Positions 51,633 to 60,751 of a stretch of 64,000 bases of DNA are shown one piece after another. The DNA is taken from assembly GCA_002315375.1 (NCBI GenBank), contig DCHR01000056.1, positions 20,180 through 84,179 of the forward strand, written 5' to 3'. This DNA is from Treponema sp. UBA1747. GTDB lineage: Bacteria > Spirochaetota > Spirochaetia > Treponematales > Treponemataceae. The position numbers were made by a program, and so were the translations under genes. Each line of letters begins with the position of its first letter. Positions within the stretch are counted from its first letter, which is position 1. The notes under the pieces are model-generated. The model ran no database searches, had not been told where the DNA came from, and saw nothing but the letters and a program-made list of their open reading frames with translations.

Positions 51633-53351
51633 TTATTCCGGTCTTTTTTTATTATGTAAAAGAATTTTTCCAAGAGTGATAATTCCAAATGTAATCAGAG
51701 TTAATTCCATTGCCATACAGGCGCTGCGTCCCCAGTCTCCCTGCTCTGCCAGATTCAAGATTCGGACTGAACAAAGAGGTGTATTAAAGCTGACAAGAAA
51801 AATAACGGAACTGAGAGTCCCGACTCCACGTGCAAAATTATAGGTCCATCCGCTGAAAACCGCACTTTTCACAAGAGGAATCAGAACTCTAAAGAAAACA
51901 CGGAGAGGTCTTGCTCCCAGACTTCTTGCTCCTTCATCAAGAGAATTTTTTATCTGTCCCAAAGCGGATGTAACAATTCTGTAGGAAAAAGGAATAAAAG
52001 CTACTGTGATTGCAAGAACAATAAGAACCTTTGGTGCCTTGACGTGAAATATGTTTGCGGTAATGGATAGTGCCAGACCAAAAAGTGTACCGGGAATTGC
52101 GGAAGGAAGCTGAATCAACGAATCAACAAAATTTCTGCCTTTTATTGAAGACGATTCAACCCGATGAACACAAAATGAAACAAAAGCGGCAATCATTACA
52201 GACAGAGTTGCTGCAATCAAGGCAAATAAAAGAGAATTTGCAAAATCTTTGCCATATTTGAAAGTATGTTTCAAATGATTCAATGTAAAGCTTGTATCAA
52301 TTCCCCAGAGTTTCTGAAAACTGCCCGCAATAATTGAAATAAACTGCAGAATAATTGCTGCTGCGATTATCAAAACAAAAACAAAAAGAAGAATATCAGC
52401 CAAAATTGAATTGGTGAAAACCCTTTCGGATGGAGAAGCTTGAAACAGAGGGGTCTGTCCCCTCTTAAACAGAGAAACCAGAGGAGACAGACCCCTCTGA
52501 TCAGATTTCATTTCCTTTCCTGCCATTCCTTTTCCGCCAATTACCGCAGTTTTCTTCGTCTGGCTTTTGAAAAGCCTGTTCTGCAGGAAAAAAAGTAATA
52601 AAGAAGGACACAAAAGCATTAATCCCAGAGCTGCTGAAACTCCGGCATTCATCCAGCCCGTTAACTGGGTATATATTTCAACTGCCAGGACCTTGAATCT
52701 TCCACCCACGATCATCGGATTACCAAAATCGCTAAGAACTGAAACAGCAATGAACAAAAAACTGGAAACAACAGCCGGAAAAGTTAGTGGTAAAATTATG
52801 CGGAGAAAAATTTTCCTTTTTGATGCTCCCAGACTTACAGCCCCTTCAATGAGATTTTTGTTCAATGCTTCCATACATTCCTTACACATCAGATATGCGA
52901 GAGGAAAAAAGCATAAAGTCTGGGCAATCAGGAGCCCTGGAAAACCATAAAGAGAAACATCAAGTCCCAATAAAGTTTTTGTAATCAGTCCCTGGCGTCC
53001 AAGAAGAAGAATAAATGCAAGTCCGCCGACAAAAGGAGGAGTAATCAGGTGAAGTACCGGAAGAGATGCAAAAAATTTCTTAAGGGGTAATCTTCCGAAC
53101 ACGATGGCATAAGCATAAACATAGCCGGTAAATACAGAAAGACCTGTTGAACATATACATTCCAAAAAAGTATTCAATATAGTCTTTCTGAAACCGGCAT
53201 TACCCATTATTCCGCTTAAATCAGACCATCGGATTTTTGAAAAAACACATAAAAGAGGAAAAAGAATAAAGATACATAAGAATGCAACTGCAAATATCCA
53301 GAGGAAATCGGCAGTATCAACACTTTTCTTTATTTTACAAGTTCCGTCCAT
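51633..53351 (-). CDS. ABC transporter permease with two fused halves (FbpB/ThiP type), carrying a REP-derived linker
   Basis: A 572-residue permease with two complete sets of about six helices. Each half has an EAA coupling loop: EGAVSLGASKRKIFLRIILP and EGARSLGARPLRVFFRVLIP. The two-half form is typical of iron(III) and thiamine-type importers. The cytoplasmic linker at about 285-302 is encoded by an inverted REP pair (52447-52498) and reads GLSPLVSLFKRGQTPLF. The linker seems tolerated because the frame stays open. The gene overlaps the binding-protein gene by 22 nt. Confidence 0.88.
   Translation of the reverse strand: MDGTCKIKKSVDTADFLWIFAVAFLCIFILFPLLCVFSKIRWSDLSGIMGNAGFRKTILNTFLECICSTGLSVFTGYVYAYAIVFGRLPLKKFFASLPVLHLITPPFVGGLAFILLLGRQGLITKTLLGLDVSLYGFPGLLIAQTLCFFPLAYLMCKECMEALNKNLIEGAVSLGASKRKIFLRIILPLTFPAVVSSFLFIAVSVLSDFGNPMIVGGRFKVLAVEIYTQLTGWMNAGVSAALGLMLLCPSLLLFFLQNRLFKSQTKKTAVIGGKGMAGKEMKSDQRGLSPLVSLFKRGQTPLFQASPSERVFTNSILADILLFVFVLIIAAAIILQFISIIAGSFQKLWGIDTSFTLNHLKHTFKYGKDFANSLLFALIAATLSVMIAAFVSFCVHRVESSSIKGRNFVDSLIQLPSAIPGTLFGLALSITANIFHVKAPKVLIVLAITVAFIPFSYRIVTSALGQIKNSLDEGARSLGARPLRVFFRVLIPLVKSAVFSGWTYNFARGVGTLSSVIFLVSFNTPLCSVRILNLAEQGDWGRSACMAMELTLITFGIITLGKILLHNKKRPE
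52447..52498. repeat. Inverted REP pair inside the ABC permease gene
   Basis: GGGGTCTGTCCCC at 52450-52462 and GGAGACAGACCCC at 52483-52495 face each other across 20 bp, with matching AGA/TCT extensions on both outer sides. They are translated in frame as the linker between the two permease halves. Confidence 0.9.
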
Positions 53352-54337
53352 TTACGAATTACTTCATCCTTCTGACTGCTTGCGAGTTTTGCATCATAAT
53401 CAATCAAACTGATTTCTGACACCGGAATGGCACCTGCAGGAGCAATCGCATCCTTATTTACAGGAATTGTAAAATCTATTGAAGACATTAAGGTTTCGGC
53501 CTCTGCAGAAAGAATGAAATCAACAAATTTCTGTGCAGCTTTAAGGTTCTTTGTGTTTTTCATAATTGAAACACAGTCAACGTCCCCTACAGAATCTTTT
53601 GGAGCAACCAGCTGAATATCAAATCCCTGTGCATTGTATTTTGAAAGTGCATGAAGATAAGCAACTCCAAGAGCATATTCACCAGTTCCAATTAATTTTG
53701 GCGGAGCACTTCCGGAATCAGGAAATTGTCCGACAAGTTGTGATAAGGAAGAAAGATATTCCCAACCTGCATCCCAACCAAGTCTCTGAAGCTGATTCTG
53801 AACAAAAAGATATGCCGTTGAAGAAGCAACAGGATTTGTCATTACAATTTCATCATCAAATAATGGATTCAGAAGATCTTCCCATGTTACAGGGTATTCT
53901 GCTCCCGGGAACTTTTCTGCAAATCGTACTTTGTTTACCCCGATGCCCAAAGTCAGAACACAGAATCCTGTCCAGGTATTGTCATCACTTTTAGCATAAT
54001 CAGGAAGATTTTTGGCCAAAGGAGAACTATATGATTCCAGACATCCTTCTTTTGAAAGATTTATATGGTAATTTGAAGCCCCCCCCAACAAAGCATCAGC
54101 CTGCGGTGCATTTTTTTCTGAAATAATTCTGTTTACCAGTTCCCCCGTTGTTGCACGAAGATACTCGACTTTTATCCCTGTTTTTTCTGTAAACAGGTTA
54201 CAGAGGGCTTCTGTTTCTTCTTCATGAATAATTGAATATACATGAAGAACTTCGTTTTTATTTTTTCCGGAACATCCCGAAAAAACTACAAGTGCGGCAC
54301 TTAAGGCTGCCGTTGCCAGTAATTTAATTCTTTTCAT
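53330..54337 (-). CDS. ABC transporter substrate-binding lipoprotein (iron/thiamine type)
   Basis: A lipoprotein of 335 residues with lipobox LVVFSGC. The fold class is that of the FbpA/ThiB group: LHVYSIIHEEETEALCNLFT, EYLRATTGELVNRI, DALLGGASNYHI, and YPVTWEDLLNPLFDDEIVMT. It is first in an operon with the permease and ATPase genes. The ligand could be ferric iron, thiamine or another small anion. No riboswitch was seen upstream. Confidence 0.87.
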   Translation of the reverse strand: MKRIKLLATAALSAALVVFSGCSGKNKNEVLHVYSIIHEEETEALCNLFTEKTGIKVEYLRATTGELVNRIISEKNAPQADALLGGASNYHINLSKEGCLESYSSPLAKNLPDYAKSDDNTWTGFCVLTLGIGVNKVRFAEKFPGAEYPVTWEDLLNPLFDDEIVMTNPVASSTAYLFVQNQLQRLGWDAGWEYLSSLSQLVGQFPDSGSAPPKLIGTGEYALGVAYLHALSKYNAQGFDIQLVAPKDSVGDVDCVSIMKNTKNLKAAQKFVDFILSAEAETLMSSIDFTIPVNKDAIAPAGAIPVSEISLIDYDAKLASSQKDEVIRKWTELVK

Positions 54338-54426
54338 GACTATATACTGTTATAAATCTGATATTATTAATATAGCCAATTTTAATATATTTTTATATGG
54401 TCAGATTTTTTCAGGGGCTAAAAAAA

Positions 54427-54524
54427 GGGGGACAGACCCCGACCCCTTGGGTAAAAAACAAAATCAGAGGGGACAGACCCCTAAATCTAAGCAAAATCGG
54501 TAAAATCAGAAAGGGTCTGTCCCC
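54427..54524. repeat. REP palindrome cluster, three copies
   Basis: Copies at 54427-54440 and 54469-54481 (GGGGACAGACCCC form) and at 54512-54524 (AGGGTCTGTCCCC form), with the last two facing each other. They lie between the ABC operon promoter side and the cstA terminator. Confidence 0.9.
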
Positions 54525-54532
54525 TCTGAACT

Positions 54533-54570
54533 AAAAAAAAGGCGTTTCTGAAAATACAGAAACGCCTTTC
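54533..54570 (-). terminator. Terminator of cstA
   Basis: A 13-bp perfect stem AAAGGCGTTTCTG / CAGAAACGCCTTT with a 6-nt loop and a T-run on the minus strand. Confidence 0.92.
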
Positions 54571-54603
54571 AAAGACGGAACCCTTTATGAGTTCCGCATT
54601 AAA

Positions 54604-56310
54604 TTATGCATTAGCTTTTTTTGCTTTTGCAGCTTTTGTCAGAGTCTGAACACCTTCGATAACGAGGATAATTGCCAGAACTACGAGGAAAGCAGCGATG
54701 ATAACCTGTGCGTATGGTCCCCATCCTGCACCACCCTTAGCGATAAGCTTGCACTGTCCGATAATTGTGATAACAAGTGAAGAAATTGTAACAACCATCA
54801 TGAAAGCCATTGGGAACATGAACATTTTGTTGTTCTTTCCAATGTTTCCAAGCCATGTTGCGATTGCCAGAAGTCCGAGACCTGCCAGGAGCTGGTTAGC
54901 AGCACCGAAGAGTCCCCAAACTTTCTGCCATCCAGTCATACCAAGTGCAATACCAAGTACAACTGTAAGGATTGTTGCGAAGTATTTGTTTGTAACAACT
55001 TTCTTCCATCCGTCTTTGATGTCGGCAACAGTCTGTCCTGGTTCAAGCCAGAATTCCTGGAACATGAAACGAGCAAGACGAGTAGCTGTATCAAGAGATG
55101 TAAGACAGAATGCAGAGTATGTAAGGATCAGCAGAGTGTAGATAGCTGGTTCAGCTTTTGCACATCCAGGGATCTTTGCAACCATAGCTGCGATACCACC
55201 GGCGAAGATGTCTGTAGCACCTTTTGTGTGGCCTGTCTGACGAGCATAAGCGATAGCACAGATTGTGAGAACTGCAAGTACACATTCCAGGAGCATACCA
55301 CCGTATGCGATTGGTTTTGCGTGAACTTCTTTATCAAGCTGTTTAGAAGTTGTTCCTGAAGAAACCAGTGAGTGGAAACCAGAAATAGCACCACAAGCAA
55401 TTGTTGTGAACAGGATTGGGAACATTGGTTTTCCAGGTACTGTTGCGAATACAGGGAATGATGCAGAGTCGATATTTGGATGAGCACCAACAACACCTAC
55501 GAATGCAACTGCCAGCATAGCGTAAAGCAGGAATGATGACAGGTAGTCACGTGGCTGAAGAAGAATCCAAACTGGAGTAACAGAAGCAACGGCAATGTAA
55601 ATACCAACAACAATCATCCATGTTGTGTTTGAAAGATAGATTGGATGCCATTTCATACCAATTACCATACAAATGATAATTGCTACAACACCACAAACTG
55701 AAGAAACAGCCAGTGGAGCATTGCGGCGGTATACCAGGAATCCGAATACGATTGCAACTACGATAAACAGAAGTGAAACCATAGCAACTGAAGCGTTGGC
55801 TGCAGAAGCGGCCTTATCAAGAACACCGTCTACGTATGAAGCTTTGAATGTACCGGCAACGATTGAAGCGAAGGCTGCAACAACCAGGATAAGTGTAACG
55901 TAAGCGAAAATAATGAACAGACGCTTTGCACGTTTTCCCATGTTTACGTTAATGATTTCACCGATAGACTGTCCCTTGTGGCGGAGAGATGCGAAGAGGG
56001 CACCAAAGTCATGTACACCACCAAAGAAAATACCACCGACGAGGATCCAGATTGTAGCTGGAAGCCATCCGAACATAGCAGCACCGATAGGACCTGTAAT
56101 AGGACCAGCACCAGCGATTGATGAGAAGTGGTGTCCCATCAGAACCGGAGCTTTAGCTGGTACGTAGTCAACACCGTCTTCCAATGCGTGAGCTGGTGTT
56201 GGTTCAGTTGATTCGCCTACACCCCACTGTTTGCAGAGCCAGCGACCATAGAAAATGTAACCGCAAGCAAGAACGGCTACACAGATAAGAAGTAACACTA
56301 ATGTGTTCAT
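54604..56310 (-). CDS. cstA: Carbon starvation protein CstA
   Basis: A 568-residue inner-membrane transporter with about 15 hydrophobic helices. Family segments: APVLMGHHFSSIAGAGPITG and PIGAAMFGWLPATIWILVGG near the N-terminus, GVHDFGALFASLRHKGQSI, and FHSLVSSGTTSKQLDKE. CstA proteins import peptides or pyruvate under nutrient limitation. The terminator downstream and the REP copy upstream mark it as a single-gene transcript. Codon use is more GC-biased and regular than in its neighbours, suggesting high expression. Confidence 0.94.
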   Translation of the reverse strand: MNTLVLLLICVAVLACGYIFYGRWLCKQWGVGESTEPTPAHALEDGVDYVPAKAPVLMGHHFSSIAGAGPITGPIGAAMFGWLPATIWILVGGIFFGGVHDFGALFASLRHKGQSIGEIINVNMGKRAKRLFIIFAYVTLILVVAAFASIVAGTFKASYVDGVLDKAASAANASVAMVSLLFIVVAIVFGFLVYRRNAPLAVSSVCGVVAIIICMVIGMKWHPIYLSNTTWMIVVGIYIAVASVTPVWILLQPRDYLSSFLLYAMLAVAFVGVVGAHPNIDSASFPVFATVPGKPMFPILFTTIACGAISGFHSLVSSGTTSKQLDKEVHAKPIAYGGMLLECVLAVLTICAIAYARQTGHTKGATDIFAGGIAAMVAKIPGCAKAEPAIYTLLILTYSAFCLTSLDTATRLARFMFQEFWLEPGQTVADIKDGWKKVVTNKYFATILTVVLGIALGMTGWQKVWGLFGAANQLLAGLGLLAIATWLGNIGKNNKMFMFPMAFMMVVTISSLVITIIGQCKLIAKGGAGWGPYAQVIIAAFLVVLAIILVIEGVQTLTKAAKAKKANA

Positions 56311-56341
56311 AAAAGATCTCCTAAGGTTTCCTTATTTCAAA

Positions 56342-56354
56342 GGGGACAGACCCC
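56342..56354. repeat. REP palindrome upstream of cstA
   Basis: A single GGGGACAGACCCC copy 32 bp before the cstA start. Confidence 0.88.
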
Positions 56355-56414
56355 AATGAAAGTAAGAAATCCCAGTATATAGAAGTCTGCAACGCAGACT
56401 GCATGTGCCTTAAT

Positions 56415-56948
56415 TCAGCCTAAAACCTTTAAAATCATTTTTTTTACACAAACCCCTCTTGAATTACTGAAAAGCTTCACGTTATCCCGACTATCTCCCC
56501 TTGAGACAACAATCAGAGCGGTATGGTATTCCATCCATCCATGAAAAGAAAATTTATATGATTTGTAAATTCTACATCGTTTGAGTTTTTTTGCAGCAGC
56601 AGGCTCATAATCATCACATACAAAAAGAGGCGTTACATAAGTATACATATGATCAGGACCGATATGCGCTTCTTTGGGCCAAGCCTCTGCCACATATTTC
56701 ATACACACTTCATAGATTGATTCTGTTAAATTCGGAACATAAAAGAGATAAATGAATTCTTCTGCATTTGCAGTCCAAAGATTTGCTTTCTTAGAAACCA
56801 TGAACTTTTCGGCTTTTTCAAAATAATCACAACGAGCAACCAGATATGGCACTTCATCGAAAAAATTAATATTGTAATATGATTTAAAACTGTTCAGCAG
56901 TTTCTCAACTATCGAATTATTCACCGTTGAATTATCCATATCAGCCAT
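56415..56948 (-). CDS. Hypothetical protein
   Basis: The protein has 177 residues from the ATG at 56948, preceded by GTGGA; an in-frame GTG at 56963 is less likely. It is of mixed alpha-beta character: LLNSFKSYYNINFFDEVPYL, FVCDDYEPAAAKKLKRCRIY, KFSFHGWMEYHTALIVVSR and an end KKMILKVLG. No signal peptide, membrane helix or recognised motif was found. It lies between cstA and the RAYT gene. Confidence 0.65.
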   Translation of the reverse strand: MADMDNSTVNNSIVEKLLNSFKSYYNINFFDEVPYLVARCDYFEKAEKFMVSKKANLWTANAEEFIYLFYVPNLTESIYEVCMKYVAEAWPKEAHIGPDHMYTYVTPLFVCDDYEPAAAKKLKRCRIYKSYKFSFHGWMEYHTALIVVSRGDSRDNVKLFSNSRGVCVKKMILKVLG

Positions 56949-57014
56949 AAAAATTAGTTCCACTAAAGATTATTAATATATTTTAAGTCTTAAATCACAA
57001 ATCGTCAAGAAAGA

Positions 57015-57028
57015 GGGGTCTGTCCCCC
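57015..57028. repeat. REP palindrome upstream of the RAYT gene
   Basis: GGGGTCTGTCCCCC 70 bp before the transposase start, in opposite orientation to the copy at 56342. Confidence 0.88.
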
Positions 57029-57098
57029 TTTCACTCTTTTTTTTCCTTCCTCTTTCCTTTTTTACATTTTTTTGCCAATTCTATAAGTAAGTAATAAA

Positions 57099-57848
57099 AT
57101 GGCACGAAAACCTAGAAAAGAAGCTAGCTCGCAGATTTACCATATAATAATGCGGGGAAATAACAAGCAATCCATTTTCTTCGATGATAACGACCGAAAT
57201 TTCTTCATAAATCGGTTATTCAAGTACGCATCCCAACTTGAAATTCATGTTTATGCATATTGTCTTATGCAAAATCATGTACATATTTTACTTGGACATA
57301 CGCCTAAAAAAATCCTAAGTCTTTTTGTCCAAAAACTCGCAACCAGCTATGTATATCATTTCAACCATAGATATGACTGTAGCGGGCATTTATTTCAGGG
57401 AAGATTCAAAAGTGAACCTGTCGAAGATGAAATTTACTTAAAAAATGTATTACGTTATATTCTCAGAAATCCGGAAAATGCTGGTATTTGCAGTATGAAA
57501 ACTTATACATGGAGCAGCTATAGAGAATTAACACAAACAACAACTGCAACCAACACAAAAAAAGATTTCATATATTCATTATTTGGCTCCCAACACGAAT
57601 TAAAAAATTTTCTTGAAATTCCTGATAACCAAAACTATATGGAATACGAAAATAAGCCCACTCTTAACGATGATAACGCAAGGATTTTTATCCTAAAACT
57701 ACTTAAAATTCCAAACCTAAATATACTAAGATCCGTTTCAGTAGAAAAACAACTAAATTATCTTCAGCTCTTAAAAAAACACCATTTTTCAATATCCCAG
57801 ATAAGTAGAATAACTGGATTTCCAAGAAAAATAATTCATGAAGCTTAG
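57099..57848 (+). CDS. REP-associated tyrosine transposase (RAYT, Y1 HUH family)
   Basis: The 249-residue protein starts MARKPRKEASSQIYHIIMRG, as RAYT proteins do. The HUH histidines are in MQNHVHILL. GHLFQGRFKSEPVEDE follows, and the candidate catalytic tyrosine is in LRYILRNPENAGI. The C-terminus carries a short helix-turn-helix (SISQISRITGFPRKII). Family members cut REP palindromes at single strands. The gene is AT-rich and flanked on both sides by REP copies (57015 and 57941/57974), the classic RAYT arrangement. Confidence 0.93.
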   Translation: MARKPRKEASSQIYHIIMRGNNKQSIFFDDNDRNFFINRLFKYASQLEIHVYAYCLMQNHVHILLGHTPKKILSLFVQKLATSYVYHFNHRYDCSGHLFQGRFKSEPVEDEIYLKNVLRYILRNPENAGICSMKTYTWSSYRELTQTTTATNTKKDFIYSLFGSQHELKNFLEIPDNQNYMEYENKPTLNDDNARIFILKLLKIPNLNILRSVSVEKQLNYLQLLKKHHFSISQISRITGFPRKIIHEA

Positions 57849-57940
57849 AAAGAAAAGAACAATCATAATAAATAATTCCTAAACTTTATTATCAATTACA
57901 AAAGAATTACTCACTTTATAGAATGAAAGGTTATAAAAAA

Positions 57941-57986
57941 GGGGTCTGTCCCCTCTGATATAGAATATTCAGAGGGGACAGACCCC
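57941..57986. repeat. Inverted REP pair downstream of the RAYT gene
   Basis: GGGGTCTGTCCCC at 57941-57953 and GGGGACAGACCCC at 57974-57986 face each other across 20 bp with CTCTGATAT/ATTCAGAG extensions. The pair may also end transcription of the TRAP permease gene. Confidence 0.92.
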
Positions 57987-58003
57987 TTTCACATTCACAC
58001 CTC

Positions 58004-60028
58004 TTATTTCACCTGATTTTTACGTGAAATAAGAACATTTACCAGAACTAAAACGACAACCAGCCCCAGTCCAGCAAGGTCTGTCACCCTTTCTGGAATA
58101 ATACAAAGAAGTCCTGCAGCACCAAATAAAATTCTGAATGGCCACTGAACTTTTCCGACAACCCACCCTTCCAGCGCAGCGCTAATAGAGAACATCCCGA
58201 TCAGAGCGGTAAGAGTAATCCACAATAAACTTCCAACTGTTGTATTAATCATCAAAAGCTGAGGACTGAAAACAAAAATATATGGGATGATAAAAGCACC
58301 AATTGCAAGTTTTGTTGCATTTAACGCAGTCTCAATAGGCCGCGCTTTTGCAATAGCAGCACCCGCAATTGCAGCAAGTGCAACAGGAGGTGTAATATCA
58401 GCAATAATCCCAAAGTAGAATGCAAACATATGTGCGGCCAAAGGTTCATAACCAAGCCCGATGATTGCACCGGCTGTGATTGTTGAAGTAATCAAATAGT
58501 TGGCTGTTGTAGGAGCACCCATACCCAGAATAATCGAAGCAAGCATAGTAAAGAAGAGAGTAATAAATGCTATTCCATGTGAAATCGAAATAAGGCCTGC
58601 AGCAAACTTCAGCCCGATACCAGTCAATGTAACAACACCGATAATAATTCCGGCCATAGCACAAGCAATTGCAACACTGATTGTATTTCGTGCGGTTGTA
58701 CAAAGAACTTCAACAATATCTTTAAGTCCGAAAGTCGGTTTTCTTCCACATGCCAGATCAACAAAACTTGTTACCAATCCGATCAATAAACATGCACATA
58801 TTCCCATAAGAGCAGCAAATACAGCTGTTTTTCCGATACAAAGGAAAACGATTATAACAATTAAAGGAATAATCATATATCCCTTTTTCAGGAACAACGG
58901 AAGGAATTTTGGAAGCTGATCCTTAGGAAGACCTTTAAGTCCCAGTTTTTTTGCTTCAAGATGAACAGTGATAAAAATACCAGTGAAATAGAGAAGAGCC
59001 GGAATAATTGCCGCTTTTACTATTGAAATATAAGGCATACCAAGGCTTTCAGCCATCAGGAACGCAGCAGCCCCCATAATCGGAGGCATAAGCTGTCCCC
59101 CTGTACTTGCAGCAGCTTCAACGGCTCCTGCAAAAGCTGGTTTATATCCCAGTCTTTTCATCATCGGAATTGTAAAGCTTCCCGAACCAACTGTATTCGA
59201 AACTGAAGATCCTGAAACCGTTCCCAAAAGAGCCGAGGAAAGAACTGCAACCTTTGCAGGACCACCGGAAGCTCCACCTGCAATTGCATTGCATGAATCG
59301 ATAAAAAACTGTCCGATTCCTGTTTTATCAAGAAGGGCACCAAAAAGAAGGAAAAGGAAAATAAAGGTCGAACATGCCCCGATTGGAGTTCCCATAATAC
59401 CTTCTGTATTATAGAAAAGGTGAGTTATTACTCGGCGCAGCGAATATCCGCGATGATTCAGAAATCCCGGAAGGTATGGTCCCACAAATGCATAAAGAAT
59501 AAAAACAGCTGCAATTACTGCAATAGGAATACCAACAATTCGACGACAGCTTTCAAAAAGAACCAGAATCCCGATTCCTCCAATTACAACATCAAGGACC
59601 GTAAATGCACCGGCACGACGGGCAATATGCTGAAAGTTGATTACAATATAGAGCCAGCAGGCAGCTCCAATCAGACCAAGAAGAACGTCATACCATGGAA
59701 GTGTATTTTTAGGCAGCTTTTTACTGGCAGGGAAAAGCAGGAAAGCCAGGAGTTGAACAAATGCAAGATGACTTGCACGAAGAATCTGCGCTGTTACCAT
59801 TCCGGAAAGAGTTGCATAAAGCTGAAAACTACAGAAACAGACAGAAATAAGGACCGTAATATATTGACGCCAGCAGGTATGTTCACGGTAAGACTGATCC
59901 CTATCCAGTTCCTTCATAAGGTTCTGCATTTCTTCTTCATTTGTTGTCGGCATCATATTTTCCAGTGCAGAACTTTCAGTTTTTACCGGCTCCATTTCTT
60001 CTGTTCCATTTGTTTTGTTTTCATCCAT
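58004..60028 (-). CDS. TRAP transporter fused permease (4TM/12TM) of the TAXI type
   Basis: A 674-residue membrane protein joining the small and large TRAP permease subunits. The N-terminus is a cytoplasmic acidic lead, then about four helices, then the DctM-like part with about 12 helices: STFIFLFLLFGALLDKTGIG, SGSSVSNTVGSGSFTIPMMK, LMPPIMGAAAFLMAESL and MGAPTTANYLITSTITAGA. Fused permeases work with TAXI-type binding proteins. The binding protein and a DUF1850 gene lie upstream on the same strand. Confidence 0.92.
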   Translation of the reverse strand: MDENKTNGTEEMEPVKTESSALENMMPTTNEEEMQNLMKELDRDQSYREHTCWRQYITVLISVCFCSFQLYATLSGMVTAQILRASHLAFVQLLAFLLFPASKKLPKNTLPWYDVLLGLIGAACWLYIVINFQHIARRAGAFTVLDVVIGGIGILVLFESCRRIVGIPIAVIAAVFILYAFVGPYLPGFLNHRGYSLRRVITHLFYNTEGIMGTPIGACSTFIFLFLLFGALLDKTGIGQFFIDSCNAIAGGASGGPAKVAVLSSALLGTVSGSSVSNTVGSGSFTIPMMKRLGYKPAFAGAVEAAASTGGQLMPPIMGAAAFLMAESLGMPYISIVKAAIIPALLYFTGIFITVHLEAKKLGLKGLPKDQLPKFLPLFLKKGYMIIPLIVIIVFLCIGKTAVFAALMGICACLLIGLVTSFVDLACGRKPTFGLKDIVEVLCTTARNTISVAIACAMAGIIIGVVTLTGIGLKFAAGLISISHGIAFITLFFTMLASIILGMGAPTTANYLITSTITAGAIIGLGYEPLAAHMFAFYFGIIADITPPVALAAIAGAAIAKARPIETALNATKLAIGAFIIPYIFVFSPQLLMINTTVGSLLWITLTALIGMFSISAALEGWVVGKVQWPFRILFGAAGLLCIIPERVTDLAGLGLVVVLVLVNVLISRKNQVK

Positions 60029-60073
60029 TTTGTACTGTCCTTTTTTTTCGAAAACAACTTCGTATATGAAAGC

Positions 60074-60619
60074 TTATTTCGAAAATTTGTTTTTTATTTG
60101 TATTTTGAAAAAATCAAACAAGGATATTTTCTGATTTATTATTCTGAGACTCGTCTGAGGCTGGAACAAAGTATTCAGCATTAATTCCTCTTCCCCGTCT
60201 CTGTTTATTTTTATCGAATGATCCGCAATAACGCCCACAGCCATTACAAGTTCATTCAGGTTTCTATTCAAATTTGAAATAATGTATCCCGTATCAGTTA
60301 CTGTAAAAACAGCACCTGGTGTTTCTTCAGGTTCGGGAATACCTGCTCCATAAGAAACAAATTCTGTTTCATACAGTGTAAGTGTGCCGTCTTTTTCTAT
60401 TCTGTAAAAATCGTGAACCCGGCCTTTGTTCACTGAATGTGTGTAAGAAATAACAAAACCGTTTACAGCGGCTTCTCTTAATAAAAATTTTTGAGCAGGA
60501 TTTTTTCTGTTAGTTACAGAAATTACATTCACTGCTGGAATAAATAAACCCGCACAAAGAAAAATCCATATTCCGAGAAAAATATAGGATGATTTTGTAA
60601 GTTTATGGGTTTCGTTCAT
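60074..60619 (-). CDS. DUF1850 protein of the TRAP-TAXI operon
   Basis: The 181-residue protein has one N-terminal membrane helix (IFLGIWIFLCAGLFIPAVNV) and the DUF1850 pattern ISYTHSVNKGRVHDFYRIEK with FVSYGAGIPE. DUF1850 proteins are commonly encoded between TAXI binding-protein and TRAP permease genes and are thought to aid that transporter. The start codon follows a GC-rich hairpin instead of a clear Shine-Dalgarno. Confidence 0.85.
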   Translation of the reverse strand: MNETHKLTKSSYIFLGIWIFLCAGLFIPAVNVISVTNRKNPAQKFLLREAAVNGFVISYTHSVNKGRVHDFYRIEKDGTLTLYETEFVSYGAGIPEPEETPGAVFTVTDTGYIISNLNRNLNELVMAVGVIADHSIKINRDGEEELMLNTLFQPQTSLRIINQKISLFDFFKIQIKNKFSK

Positions 60620-60624
60620 AAGCG

Positions 60625-60738
60625 GGGTTTGGGGCCGCAGGCCCCAGGAGAAGGGGGTGTGGTGAAGCCCGGTTACTGGACCTGTCCATAGACCGGGCTG
60701 AACCCAGGGGGAAGGCTTTCCCCCTCTCCCACACTCCT
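60625..60738. other. GC-rich nested hairpin block between TAXI and DUF1850 genes
   Basis: Three hairpins within 110 bp: GGGGCC-GCA-GGCCCC (60631-60645); AGCCCGGT and ACCGGGCT enclosing TGGAC/GTCCA (60666-60699), a nested near-perfect palindrome; and AGGGGGAA / TTCCCCCT (60705-60725). It is strongly GC-rich against the local average. It may stabilise or attenuate the operon mRNA, or be a repeat family not otherwise seen here. Confidence 0.6.
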
Positions 60739-60751
60739 TTTTCTCAAATAA

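Noticed and set aside
54338..54426. Riboswitch upstream of the iron/thiamine-type ABC operon
   Set aside because: The leader is short and AT-rich and lacks the conserved TPP-type motifs.
53566..55903. Plus-strand frames of 76-147 codons opposite the ABC binding-protein and cstA genes
   Set aside because: They are mirror frames of well-supported minus-strand genes and have no family features.
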